A stretch of 64,000 nt of DNA from NCBI GenBank assembly GCA_022376925.1, contig JAIOJX010000004.1:122165123-122229122 (forward strand), given 5' to 3'. Position 1 is the first letter of the stretch. The number at the start of each line of letters is the position of its first letter. This document shows positions 47,200 through 58,920 of the stretch, piece after piece. The notes beneath the pieces were generated by a model. It made no database searches and was not told the origin of the DNA. It saw only the letters and a program-made list of their open reading frames with translations. A program made the position numbers and the translations under genes. The DNA comes from Tragulus kanchil. Lineage: Eukaryota; Chordata; Mammalia; Artiodactyla; Tragulidae.

Positions 47200-47762
47200 T
47201 AGGCCTATATCCTGATGAAATCAAAACTGAAAGAGGCACCTGTACCCCAATGTTCATTGCAGCTCTCTATACAATAGCCAGAACATGGAAGCAACCTAGA
47301 TGTCCATCGACAAATGAATGGATCCAGAAGCTCTGGTACATATATACAATGGAATACTACTCAGCTGTTAAAAGAAACGCAGAAGACTCAGTCCTAATGA
47401 GGTGGCTGGCTCTAGAACCTATCATAAAAAGTGAAGTAAGTCAAAAAGAGAAAGACAAGTATAGTATACTAACTCATATATATGGGATCTAGTAAGATGG
47501 TCATGATAACACACACTGTGAACTCGTGAAAAAACAGAGAATAGACATAAAGACATTGTGGAGACCGAACAATGGGAGGGAGTAACATGGGAACCTATAC
47601 TGTCATGTGTAGAAAAGATAGCTATTGTCATTGTGCTAGGGGAATAGGAGTACCTACAACCACTTGGAGCAATGGTCTGGAGGGATGGAGGGGGGGAACC
47701 TGGCTGGGGGGAGGGTCAAGGGATATGCATCTGATTGATCTGGGAACATACATGTACAAAAA

Positions 47763-47793
<31 letters not shown>

Positions 47794-47797
47794 AAAG
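47200..47797 (+). mobile_element. 5'-truncated L1 in Tigger1, copy 2
   Basis: Duplicate of 46035-46629 with the same insertion point in Tigger1, hence not an independent insertion. Confidence 0.9.
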
Positions 47798-48335
47798 TTA
47801 TATTTACACTATGCTATGGTCTATTAATTGTGAAATAGCATTGTTTCTAAATAAACAATGTATGTACCGCAGCTTAAAAGTGCTAATAATCATCTGAGCC
47901 TTGAGCAAGTTATTTTTGCTGGTGGAAGGTCTTGCTTTGATTTTGATGGATGCTCACTGATCAGAATGGTGGTTGCTGAAGGTTAGGGTAGCTAGGGTAG
48001 GTTAGGGCAGTTTCTTAAAATGAGACAAGTTTGATTCTTCATTTCATGAACAATTTCTCTATAGGATATGATGCTGTGTGATAGAATTCTATCCACAGTA
48101 GAACTTCTTTCAATATTGGAGTCAATCCTTTTAAATCCTGCCACTACTTTATTAACTAAGTTTATGTAATATTCTAAATTCTTTCTTGTCATTTCAACAA
48201 TCTTCACAGCATGTTCACAAGAAATAAATTTCAACTCAATATGTCACCCTCTTTACCATCTAAAATGCAACTCCTCATCCATAAAAGTTTTGTCATGATA
48301 TTACAGCAATTCAGCCACACCATCAGGCTCCACTA

Positions 48336-48614
48336 ATTTTTTTTAAGGGTTTTTTGGGTTTTTTTGGCCACTTCTATTGGTCTTTCATTTATTTCCATCT
48401 TTGTTCTTTTGGCCTGTGTGGGCCTTTCATCGCAGTGGCCTCTCTCACTGCAGAGCACCAACTCGGCGCATGTGCTCCAGAGCTCCGGCTCTGTAGTTGG
48501 ATACATCGGTCCAGCTGATCTGCGGCACGTGGGATCCTCCAAGGCCAGGGCTTGAACCGGCATCCCTTGCACTGCAAGGCGGTGTCCTTACCCACTGGAC
48601 CACCAGGGATTCCC
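48336..48614 (-). mobile_element. CHR-type SINE in Tigger1, minus strand
   Basis: Reverse-oriented copy: T-rich start, 'gcctgtgtgggcctttcatc', 'cagagctccggctctgtagt', ending 'ctggaccaccagggattccc'. Flanks 'caggctccacta' (48324-48335) and 'caggttccactt' (48615-48626) form the target-site duplication with one change. The pyrimidine-rich segment is absent. Confidence 0.93.
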
Positions 48615-49002
48615 CAGGTTCCACTTTTAATTCTAGTTCTTTCACAATTTTCACCACCTCTGCAGTTACTTCTTCTGCTCAAGCCTTAAGCCCTTTCAAG
48701 TCATCCATGAGGGTTGGAACCAACATCTTCAAACTTCTATTAATGGTAACATTTTGACCTCCCATGAATCACGAATATTCTTAATGGTGTCAAGAGTGAT
48801 AAATCCTCTCCAGGTTTTCACCCAGATCCATCAGAGGAATCACTGCCTATGGCAACTATAACATGCAAAAAATGCATTTTTTAAATAACAAAAGTTGAAA
48901 TTTTTCACTGATCTATAGGCTATAGAATAGATGCTATCTTAGTAGGCATGAAAATATTAATCTGTTGTACAGCTTCATCCTGGGTAACCAGGTGCATTGT
49001 TA

Positions 49003-51298
49003 ATGAGCAGTAATGTTTCAAAAGGAATCATTTTTCTTAACAGTAGGTCTCAACAACGGGCTTTAAATATTTCATAAACCATGTTGAAAAACAGATGGGT
49101 TTGTACGCTATTTACAGAGTATAGGCAGAGTAGATTTAGTATAATTGTTAAGTGCCCTAGAATTTTCAGAATGGTAAATGAGCACTGGCTTCAACTTAAA
49201 GTCACGAGCTGCATTAGCCCCTAACAAGAGAGTCAGTTTGTCCTTTGAAATTTTGAAGTCAGGCATTGACTTCTCTGTAGCTATGAAAGTCTTAGATGCC
49301 ATCTCCTTCTAATAGAAGGCTGTTTTGTCCACTCAGAAAAGGTCTAGTGTAGTATAGGCACCCTCATCAATGATCTTAGCTAGATCTTCTGCATAACACT
49401 GCAGTTTCTTCCTCAGCACTTGATTCTCTTCACTTTGAACTTTCATGTTATAAAGATGGCTTCTTTCCTTCAATTTCATTCCACTTCATTCAACTTCCTT
49501 CTTCAAGCTCCAAACATTTCTTCTGCAGCTTCCTCGCTTCTCTCAGCTCTCATAGTGTTAAAGAGAGTTATGCCCTACCTCTAGATTAGGTTTTGGTTTA
49601 AGTGATGTTGTGGCTGGCTTGATATTCTATCCAGATTACTAAAACTTTTTCCACATCAACAGTAGAACTATTGGTATGCTTTTGCCTGCTGATCATTCAT
49701 ATGCTCACTAGAGCAGTACATTTAAGTTTCAAGAAATTTTCCTTTGAATTCACAAGTTAGCTTACTGTATGATACAAGAGGCCTAACTTTTGATCTATCT
49801 CAACCTTTGACATACCTTCCTCAGTAAGCTTATTTATATATAGCCTTTGATTTAAAATAACAGACATGCAACTCTTCCTTTCACTTTAACACTTAGATAA
49901 CACTGCAGGATTATTAATTGGCCCAATTTCAATATCAGGAATAGGGTTGCCTGAAGGGAGGGAAGAGATGTGGCTGATCAGTGGAGCAGTGAGAAAACAC
50001 ACAGCATTTATTAAGTTCACCAGCTTACATGGACACAGTTCACAGCATCCCAAAACAATTACAATAGTAACATCAGAGATCACTAATTACAGATCAACCA
50101 TAATAAATACAATATTAAAGCAAAAACAGAAACACTCCAGAAATTATAAAATGAGCAGTAATGTTTCAAAAGGAATCATTTTTCTTAACAGTAGGTCTCA
50201 ACAACGGGCTTTAAATATTTCATAAACCATGTTGAAAAACAGATGGGTTTGTACGCTATTTACAGAGTATAGGCAGAGTAGATTTAGTATAATTGTTAAG
50301 TGCCCTAGAATTTTCAGAATGGTAAATGAGCACTGGCTTCAACTTAAAGTCACGAGCTGCATTAGCCCCTAACAAGAGAGTCAGTTTGTCCTTTGAAATT
50401 TTGAAGTCAGGCATTGACTTCTCTGTAGCTATGAAAGTCTTAGATGCCATCTCCTTCTAATAGAAGGCTGTTTTGTCCACTCAGAAAAGGTCTAGTGTAG
50501 TATAGGCACCCTCATCAATGATCTTAGCTAGATCTTCTGCATAACACTGCAGTTTCTTCCTCAGCACTTGATTCTCTTCACTTTGAACTTTCATGTTATA
50601 AAGATGGCTTCTTTCCTTCAATTTCATTCCACTTCATTCAACTTCCTTCTTCAAGCTCCAAACATTTCTTCTGCAGCTTCCTCGCTTCTCTCAGCTCTCA
50701 TAGTGTTAAAGAGAGTTATGCCCTACCTCTAGATTAGGTTTTGGTTTAAGTGATGTTGTGGCTGGCTTGATATTCTATCCAGATTACTAAAACTTTTTCC
50801 ACATCAACAGTAGAACTATTGGTATGCTTTTGCCTGCTGATCATTCATATGCTCACTAGAGCAGTACATTTAAGTTTCAAGAAATTTTCCTTTGAATTCA
50901 CAAGTTAGCTTACTGTATGATACAAGAGGCCTAACTTTTGATCTATCTCAACCTTTGACATACCTTCCTCAGTAAGCTTATTTATATATAGCCTTTGATT
51001 TAAAATAACAGACATGCAACTCTTCCTTTCACTTTAACACTTAGATAACACTGCAGGATTATTAATTGGCCCAATTTCAATATCAGGAATAGGGTTGCCT
51101 GAAGGGAGGGAAGAGATGTGGCTGATCAGTGGAGCAGTGAGAAAACACACAGCATTTATTAAGTTCACCAGCTTACATGGACACAGTTCACAGCATCCCA
51201 AAACAATTACAATAGTAACATCAGAGATCACTAATTACAGATCAACCATAATAAATACAATATTAAAGCAAAAACTGAAATACTCCAGAAATTATAAA
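49003..51298. repeat. Tandem duplication 14 (unit about 1148 bp)
   Basis: Copy 1 is 49003-50150 and copy 2 is 50151-about 51298. In the last 40 bp of copy 1 there are changes ('aaacagaaacactcc' versus 'aaactgaaatactcc') and a shorter A-run. Carries the transposase-encoding part of Tigger1 twice. Confidence 0.97.
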
Positions 51299-51626
51299 AA
51301 TGTGACACTGAGGCATGAAATAAATGCTGCTAGAAAATGGCACCAATAGTTCAATGCAGAGTTGCCACAAACCTTCAACTTGTAAAAATATGCCATATCT
51401 GTAAAGAGTAATAAAGCAAAGTGCAATAAAACAGATATGCCTACAATACAGTTTGCCTAAATGATATAGAAGACAGGAAGTATAGGGAGATAAGAGTAAA
51501 AGAGAGACTCTTCAGCTCTTTATATTTATATGCATCTTCATTATTTAACTATAAAGTTCATGAAGGCAGAGGCATCTCAGAGATCATTTTCAATTCCCTA
51601 CATTACCTAGTAAGAACTTCAAGAAG

Positions 51627-51958
51627 GGGCTTCCCTGGTGGTCCAGTGGATAAGGACACCGCCTTGCAGTGCAAGGGGCGCCGGTTCAATCCCTGGCCTG
51701 GGAAGATCCCACATGCCACGGAGCGGCTGGACTGATGTGTCCAATTACCAAGCCGGAGCTCTGGAGCACGTGCACCCAGAGCCGGTGCTCTGCGACAACG
51801 GAGGCCACCGCGATGGGAGGCCCACAGGAGCCAAAGAACAAAGATGGATGAAATTAGAGAAATGAAAGACCAGTAGAAGTGGCCCGCCCGCTCCCCTCCC
51901 TCCCCAACCCGACCCCCGCCCAAAATAAATAAATAAATAAATAAATCTTTAAAAAAAA
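51627..51958 (+). mobile_element. CHR-type SINE, full length, copy 1
   Basis: Reference-quality copy: head with A-box-like 'tggtccagtggataagg' and B-box-like 'ggttcaatccc', 'gagccggagctctggagcac', 'cacaggagccaaagaacaaa', pyrimidine-rich segment 51883-51918, five AAAT units and an A10 tail. Flanked by 'aagaacttcaa' (51612 and 51959). Repeated at 52807-53138. Confidence 0.95.
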
Positions 51959-52266
51959 AAGAACTTCAAAAAGTCTTTTCTAAATGAAACTCAATCATCC
52001 ATTTTATGAATCAGAGACTCTCTACAAGACCTTTTTTTTCAATTGTCCTCAACTTACCTAACACCCTGTGCTTCCAATGGAAAGTTAATTAGATAAGACA
52101 TTCTCTACTAGACTTATTTTTAAGATTAGAGTATGTGGTCGGTCACTAGTCTACTCTTTAATTAGAAGTTACTAGTTTTCAAAGACTTTTACTGTTCACA
52201 ACTCAGGATCTTCAATTTGTATATCCACATCCAAAACAAGCTACTTCTTACTATGTATAAATACTC

Positions 52267-52623
52267 GAATAGGGTTGCCTGAAGGGAGGGAAGAGATGTG
52301 GCTGATCAGTGGAGCAGTGAGAAAACACACAGCATTTATTAAGTTCACCAGCTTACATGGACACAGTTCACAGCATCCCAAAACAATTACAATAGTAACA
52401 TCAGAGATCACTAATTACAGATCAACCATAATAAATACAATATTAAAGCAAAAACTGAAATACTCCAGAAATTATAAAAATGTGACACTGAGGCATGAAA
52501 TAAATGCTGCTAGAAAATGGCACCAATAGTTCAATGCAGAGTTGCCACAAACCTTCAACTTGTAAAAATATGCCATATCTGTAAAGAGTAATAAAGCAAA
52601 GTGCAATAAAACAGATATGCCTA
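52267..52623 (-). mobile_element. Tigger1 right end, extra duplicated copy
   Basis: Repeat of 51087-51443 brought in by duplication 15; stops at the same right terminal repeat. Confidence 0.85.
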
Positions 52624-52806
52624 CAATACAGTTTGCCTAAATGATATAGAAGACAGGAAGTATAGGGAGATAAGAGTAAAAGAGAGACTCTTCAGCTCTT
52701 TATATTTATATGCATCTTCATTATTTAACTATAAAGTTCATGAAGGCAGAGGCATCTCAGAGATCATTTTCAATTCCCTACATTACCTAGTAAGAACTTC
52801 AAGAAG

Positions 52807-53138
52807 GGGCTTCCCTGGTGGTCCAGTGGATAAGGACACCGCCTTGCAGTGCAAGGGGCGCCGGTTCAATCCCTGGCCTGGGAAGATCCCACATGCCACG
52901 GAGCGGCTGGACTGATGTGTCCAATTACCAAGCCGGAGCTCTGGAGCACGTGCACCCAGAGCCGGTGCTCTGCGACAACGGAGGCCACCGCGATGGGAGG
53001 CCCACAGGAGCCAAAGAACAAAGATGGATGAAATTAGAGAAATGAAAGACCAGTAGAAGTGGCCCGCCCGCTCCCCTCCCTCCCCAACCCGACCCCCGCC
53101 CAAAATAAATAAATAAATAAATAAATCTTTAAAAAAAA
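52807..53138 (+). mobile_element. CHR-type SINE, full length, copy 2
   Basis: Identical duplicate of 51627-51958, including its target-site duplication. Confidence 0.95.
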
Positions 53139-53446
53139 AAGAACTTCAAAAAGTCTTTTCTAAATGAAACTCAATCATCCATTTTATGAATCAGAGACTC
53201 TCTACAAGACCTTTTTTTTCAATTGTCCTCAACTTACCTAACACCCTGTGCTTCCAATGGAAAGTTAATTAGATAAGACATTCTCTACTAGACTTATTTT
53301 TAAGATTAGAGTATGTGGTCGGTCACTAGTCTACTCTTTAATTAGAAGTTACTAGTTTTCAAAGACTTTTACTGTTCACAACTCAGGATCTTCAATTTGT
53401 ATATCACCTACATCCAAAACAAGCTACTTCTTACTATGTATAAATA

Positions 53447-54955
53447 TGGTCTATACCAATTTGAATATCTGACCAGTTAAGATGCTTTGCTTCAAATTGT
53501 GTTTTATTTTATTTTTATGCTATTAGAAAACTTTGAAACTCCCCGTGGTCAAATAATTAATGATTTCTCCTTAAAATTTTCTCATATCTTTCTCATCCAC
53601 ATCACTAAAATGTTCCAATATTTTAGTCAAGAAGATTAAACGCTTCCTCCTATTTTTACATACAGAACCAGTGATTTGTTTTCATTATATTTATTGCTTG
53701 AGTAAAACAAATGTTTCTCTAAAGACCATACTTAATCATATTACTGAAGTTTTCATCTCAAGTAGATTACAGAGCAGTCACCTATAATTTAAGGGTAAAT
53801 CATTCCACTAGTGAAAAGAATTTCACTTCTTTCTTAGATATCAGTTGGGTGAATCTTGTATGGAATAATTTGAGTCAAAGTCACAGAATGTGAGAGATTC
53901 CCTCTGGGAGATAATCTGGCAAGTACAGTAGAAAGAGTGCTAGGCCAGGACCCAAAAATACATGGCTTCTAGTAGTTGATACACACGATTTTACAAATAA
54001 AAATGTTCTAAAGGTAACACTGAGCAGAAATCTGAAACCATGATTCTGCTGAAATATTAGGAACCCTTGACTGCCATAGTTCTCATGAAACATCTCGTAT
54101 TTACTCTCTCTGAAATTATATACAGTCATGCCACTATTCCACTATCAAGTTTGTAGAGTGGGAATCATATATACCTAAGTGAACCCAGAGTGTTAGCTAC
54201 AATAACACAGGAAATGGGGGTTTCTCTCATTTCTCTCGTGACTGTCTTAGCTTATACTGCCAAAAATTAGCCCATTACTCTACACCCTGTCTCTCAAAGT
54301 AACATGTAAAAACTTTTAGACTAGTTCTGCATATCTTTGGATCCCTATTCTTTGGCTCTTCCCTGATCCTTCCTCTTTCTTCCCTTAACACATTTTTTTA
54401 TCCATTTGTTCCCTTGTCAGTCTTCTTCTGAAGGATAGCTGAGAGTCAACTGGGTCTTTCTGATTCATGAGCACATGAAATGAAAGATATTGCCAACTGT
54501 TCTGTTTTTCTTGCTAAGAGACATCACTTTTTACCAAAAATAGGCTGCTCAAAGAAAAGCAGCAAATTAACCCAGACTAGACTCATGTTTTCTGTCTGCA
54601 GTGTTCCCATAAAATAGTCTGCATGTTTTCTTTCATGCTTCACTCAAAACTTTCCCATTCTGAAATACTATCTAGTCATCTACTTTTTGTAAGTGCCCAA
54701 GTTAAAATTGGAACATGTGTTTCTATGGACAAGTAACAGTACTTTAGAAGCATAAGAATCGAGTCAGTGTCCATATTCAAGCGTTGTTCATAGTCTGTAT
54801 AGGGGCTGAAAGTCTATTTTAGTCATTGCTATTGGGCATTTATTTACTTGACTCAAGACATTTCTGCCATTATAAATGTCTCAAAAACAAAGTACAAACA
54901 CTTGAAACAGTAAAATTGGACTTGTCTTCTCACATGATCCTAGGTTCTTTGATTT
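53447..54955. other. Unique AT-rich DNA
   Basis: No gene. A weak MIR-like phrase ('gtacagtagaaagagtgcta') lies at about 53926. Otherwise nothing recognised. Confidence 0.45.
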
Positions 54956-55440
54956 CCTCTGAAAGGAGTTAATAGGCAGACCTGGCAAGAAGGCGAGCTG
55001 GTTCCAAGGAGAAGAGGAAGGACAAGGAGAAATAAAGGCAAAGATCTTCAACTATGAAACTGAAAACTTCTAGTCTTATGTTAATCTGGGTATTTACATT
55101 AGAATGTCTCACCTAGCCCTGAGGCCTGGAGACTGTCCTAGCTAATCTCATGTTAATGTTGTGGGTGTGGACCTACAGGTCATTTACAACCTTAAGATAT
55201 TCTCTTGATTTATTGTTTTGGCAGCTGACTGGAAGATACAAATTGTGTTGCTTAAACAAAGGGGAATACTCTTCTATCTCCCTTCCAGTGTCTATGCTGG
55301 AAGCTTTTCCCTATCCTTTCTTACTTTAATAAACTTCTCACTGCACGAAGCTCTGAGTGACCATCGCCAAGTCTTTTTGACCCCGGTGTGAATTCTTCTC
55401 CATTAGAGATTAAGAATCCAACACCGTTTGTGGTAACCCA
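54956..55440 (+). mobile_element. Probable endogenous retrovirus LTR (solo)
   Basis: The 3' part has the look of a gammaretrovirus-like LTR: a polyadenylation signal AATAAA at 55328-55333, then 'ctctgagtgaccatcgccaa', 'gaccccggtgtgaattcttc' and a C/T-rich run into 'aagaatccaacaccg'. No retroviral genes follow. The 5' boundary is estimated. The last about 100 bp recur at 56453-56550 through duplication 16. Confidence 0.6.
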
Positions 55441-57526
55441 CCATCGTCTTATCACCTATCACCTCTTTCTGTACTCTCTGTGCTGGTAAATTAATATGAT
55501 CACATCTTTTCAACCACTGGTACAAGTACACCAGGCTTTTTAAATATTAGTTTAAAGATCCATCCTAAATTAAAATCATTAGCCAGCACTAATCATTACA
55601 TTTCACTGACTCTCTTAAGCTTTGCATCTCAAATATGAAGCAATTTCTTTATCCATAAATTATCACTTCTTAAATTACCTGTGACCTTGCATGATATCAT
55701 CAACCTCTTGATCCCTCTCTCTCAAATATTATAGTGAACATTACTTCCATCTTTAATCTTTTTATTCAAGAAGGGAACTATTCCTGAAATTGAGGTCAGG
55801 TTACATAAAACATACCCTATCACCCCTGGAATAAAATTCCTTACTGTGACCTACAAAGCCCAAGACCGTAAGTGATATGGATTCTGCCTGTTTCTGGCCT
55901 CATCTCCAACCACTTACTACTCCAACCCCAGTGACATGAGCCTCCTTTCCATTCCCATACTAGGTATGGCTACCTCCTTCTTGTCATGCAAGTCTCAGCC
56001 AAAATGTCATCTTCTAAAAGAGAATTTCTCTGCCACCTTACCTTTTGTCAAGTCATGATCTCATCATCTGGGTTTTTTGTTTGTTTGGTTTTTGTTGCAT
56101 TTTTTTCTTTTCTTTTCTTTTCTTTCCCAGAAAACTCACTTTATTTACTTGATTGTCCTCCCCAAACATCACCTACACATAGAGAGAGATCTGAATGCAA
56201 TCCACAAGAGTGAGAGCTTGTCTGTTTTGTTCTTAGTTGTTTCCTCAGTGACCAAATGGAGATCTTACTGGATCCCATTATTCTCTCCCAGGATACCCTG
56301 TACTTTGCCTTTCCACTCACTCATCACAAGGCATTCTGTCAGATTCTGTCTACCACCATTGACTGTAAATTCAGAAAGAAAATGAAATGTATCTGTCCCA
56401 CTCACTATTTCTGCACATATATACCACTGTCTACTGAACTTTTCATTTTTTTTGCACGAAGCTCTGAGTGACCATCGCAAGTCTTTTTGACCCCGGTGTG
56501 AATTCTTCTCCATTAGAGATTAAGAATCCAACACCGTTTGTGGTAACCCACCATCGTCTTATCACCTATCACCTCTTTCTGTACTCTCTGTGCTGGTAAA
56601 TTAATATGATCACATCTTTTTAACCACTGGTACAAGTACACCAGGCTTTTTAAATATTAGTTTAAAGATCCATCCTAAATTAAAATCATTAGCCAGCACT
56701 AATCATTACATTTCACTGACTCTCTTAAGCTTTGCATCTCAAATATGAAGCAATTTCTTTATCCATAAATTATCACTTCTTAAATTACCTGTGACCTTGC
56801 ATGATATCATCAACCTCTTGATCCCTCTCTCTCAAATATTATAGTGAACATTACTTCCATCTTTAATCTTTTTATTCAAGAAGGGAACTATTCCTGAAAT
56901 TGAGGTCAGGTTACATAAAACATACCCTATCACCCCTGGAATAAAATTCCTTACTGTGACCTACAAAGCCCAAGACCGTAAGTGATATGGATTCTGCCTG
57001 TTTCTGGCCTCATCTCCAACCACTTACTACTCCAACCCCAGTGACATGAGCCTCCTTTCCATTCCCATACTAGGTATGGCTACCTCCTTCTTGTCATGCA
57101 AGTCTCAGCCAAAATGTCATCTTCTAAAAGAGAATTTCTCTGCCACCTTACCTTTTGTCAAGTCATGATCTCATCATCTGGGTTTTTTGTTTGTTTGGTT
57201 TTTGTTGCATTTTTTTCTTTTCTTTTCTTTTCTTTCCCAGAAAACTCACTTTATTTACTTGATTGTCCTCCCCAAACATCACCTACACATAGAGAGAGAT
57301 CTGAATGCAATCCACAAGAGTGAGAGCTTGTCTGTTTTGTTCTTAGTTGTTTCCTCAGTGACCAAATGGAGATCTTACTGGATCCCATTATTCTCTCCCA
57401 GGATACCCTGTACTTTGCCTTTCCACTCACTCATCACAAGGCATTCTGTCAGATTCTGTCTACCACCATTGACTGTAAATTCAGAAAGAAAATGAAATGT
57501 ATCTGTCCCACTCACTATTTCTGCAC
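55342..57526. repeat. Tandem duplication 16 (unit about 1111 bp)
   Basis: Copy 1 is 55342-56415, filler about 56416-56452 (37 bp ending in a T-run), copy 2 is 56453-57526. One C is lost 25 bp after the copy 2 start ('catcgccaag' versus 'catcgcaag'). Frames of 75 and 102 codons at 55986 and 56077 recur at 57096 and 57187. Confidence 0.97.
55800..56413 (+). mobile_element. L2 LINE, copy 1
   Basis: Plus-strand L2: 'gtgacctacaaagcccaaga', 'tctggcctcatctccaacca', 'gcaagtctcagccaaaatgt'. A (TTTTC)n tract at 56100-56126 interrupts it. The 102-codon frame at 56077 is partly low complexity and not a gene. Confidence 0.75.
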
Positions 57527-57560
57527 CACCTAGCACAGATATTAATATAACAGGCACATT
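56910..57560 (+). mobile_element. L2 LINE, copy 2
   Basis: Duplicate of the 55800 element. It continues past the duplication into 'cacctagcacagatattaat' and 'aacaggcacatttagag', the proper L2 3' end. Confidence 0.75.
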
Positions 57561-57654
57561 TAGAGTTGTCTCTATGAGTTTTATGTGCTTGCTTGTCTAT
57601 TTTTAATAATCTTTTGAAGGCTAAATTTTATTTTTGAAAAGTTCTTTAACATTC

Positions 57655-58690
57655 TGTTTGATGAGGTATTACCTCACGCAAGTTAGGATGGCCATCAAAT
57701 TAAAGTCTGTGAATAACAAATGCTGGAGAGGGTGTGAAGAAAAGGGACTCCTCCTACACTGTTAGTGGGAATATAAATTGGTGTAGCCACCATGGAAAAC
57801 AGTATGGAGATCCCTTTAAAAACTAAAAAGAGAGTCCTGCGATCCCATTCCTGGGCATATATCTGGAGAAAACTATAATTCAAAAAGATACATGCGGGCT
57901 TCCCTGGTGGTCCAGTGAGTAAGGACACCGCCTTGCAGTGCAAGGGGCGCCAGTTCGATCCCTGGCCTGGGAAGATCCCACGTGCCGCGGAGCGGTTGGA
58001 CTGATGTGTCCAATTATCGAGCCGGAGCTCTGGAGCGCATGCGCCCAGAGCCGGTGCTCTGGGACAACAGAGGCCACCGCGATGGGAGGCCCACATGGGC
58101 CAAAGAACAAAGATGGATGAAAATGGAGAAATGAAAGACCAATAGAAGTGGCCCACCTGCTCCCCTCCCTCCCCACCAGACCCCCATCAAAATAAATAAA
58201 TAAATAAATCTTAAAAAAAAAAAAATAGATACATGCATGTTCATAATAGCACTATTTACAATATCCAAAACACAGAAGCAGCCTAAATGTCCATTAAGAA
58301 ATGAATGGATAAAGAAGATGTGTGTGTGTGTGTAGTGAAATACTACTAAGTCATTATAAAGACTAAAATAAATGCTATTTACAGCAACATGGATAGACCT
58401 AGAGAATATCATACAAAGTGGCATAAGTCAGAAAGAGAAAGATGAGCACCACATCATATCACTTATTTGTGGAATTTAAAATATGACACAAGTGAATTTA
58501 TATACAAAATAGAAACAAACTCACAGACATAGAGAACAGACTTGTGGTTACCAAAATGGAAAAGAACAAAGAAATAAATTAGGAGCTTGCAATTAGCAGG
58601 TAAAACTACTGTATATAAGATAGATAAATAAGGCCTTACTATATAGCCCAGGAAACTATATTTAATATCCCATAATAGCAATAATGGATC
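57655..58690 (+). mobile_element. L1 ORF2 3' region, interrupted by a SINE
   Basis: L1 ORF2 phrases in order: 'gttaggatggccatcaaatt', 'tgttagtgggaatataaatt', 'cattcctgggcatatatctg', [SINE 57896-58226], 'tagcactatttacaatatcc', 'tagagaatatcatacaaagt', and the 3' UTR 'taaggccttactatatagcc'. Frames are broken. Further interrupted by a 7SL-derived insertion at 58688; the L1 end resumes at 58921. Confidence 0.88.
57896..58226 (+). mobile_element. CHR-type SINE, full length, in L1
   Basis: Intact family member with 'gcgccagttcgatccctggc', 'gcgcatgcgcccagagccgg', pyrimidine-rich 58160-58185, three AAAT units and an A13 tail. Flanked by 'agatacatgc' at 57886-57895 and 58227-58236. Confidence 0.96.
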
Positions 58691-58920
58691 AGCACAGGAA
58701 TTTTGACTCACTCCATTTTGGAACTGGACCAGTTCACCCCCCTCCTTATGCAAACTGGTTGTCCCTTGCTCCTGGTAGGTTACCATATTGATGTTAAATT
58801 TAGTGCAGACACCCTATTGGCAAAGCACACTACAGGCCAGAACTCCTAGGTTAAAACAGTCCTACTGTCTCAGTCTCCCGAGTAACTGGGACTATAGGCA
58901 CAGACCATCATGCTTGGTTG
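58688..58920 (-). pseudogene. RN7SL: 7SL (SRP) RNA retropseudogene, tailless
   Basis: Reverse complement matches 7SL RNA from its 5' end to about nucleotide 240. Evidence includes 'ctcccgagtaactgggacta', 'gtgcagacaccctattggca', 'ttaccatattgatgttaaat', 'ccagttcacccccctcctta' and 'atcagcacaggaattttgac'. The last about 60 nt and any A-tail are missing. Flanks 'taatagcaataatgg' (58673-58687) and 'taataaaccataatgg' (58921-58936) look like a mutated target-site duplication. 7SL is the RNA scaffold of the signal recognition particle; this copy is too mutated to function. Confidence 0.9.

Larger units (their letters stand above)
45831..48150. repeat. Tandem duplication 13 (unit about 1165 bp)
   Basis: Copy 1 is 45831-46995 and copy 2 is 46996-about 48150. 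The last 15 bp of copy 1 ('gaaaattctttaact') are a garbled version of 'actttattaacta' in copy 2. One C/A change lies near 46532/47697. The unit carries the left end of Tigger1 and the L1 inside it. Confidence 0.97.
45937..51443 (-). mobile_element. Tigger1 DNA transposon (pogo/Tc1 superfamily), interrupted
   Basis: The left end 'caggcatacctcagagatac' and the right end 'gcaataaaacagatatgcct' fit Tigger1 terminal repeats at a TA target. The minus strand codes fragments of its DDE transposase, for example a 64-residue stretch at 49302-49108 with '[17 protein letters not shown]' and one at 48234-47992 with 'AVKIVEMTRKNLEYYINL'. These are broken by stops, so it is inactive. The span is inflated by duplications 13 and 14, an L1 and a SINE; the collapsed element is about 2.3 kb. 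Confidence 0.9.
51087..53446. repeat. Tandem duplication 15 (unit about 1180 bp)
   Basis: Copy 1 is 51087-52264 and copy 2 is about 52267-53446. Near the end of copy 1 'atatccacatcc' stands for 'atatcacctacatcc' in copy 2. It overlaps duplication 14, so the Tigger1 right end appears three times in part (frames at 49947, 51095, 52275). Confidence 0.97.

Noticed and set aside
56100..56126. (TTTTC)n tract as a splice polypyrimidine signal before 'ccag'
   Set aside because: A 'tttctttcccag' acceptor-like motif is present, but what follows is L2 sequence with no coding frame that I can support.
58860..58920. Alu-like sequence
   Set aside because: Alu is primate-specific. The match extends through the 7SL-specific S-domain part, so the source is 7SL RNA itself.
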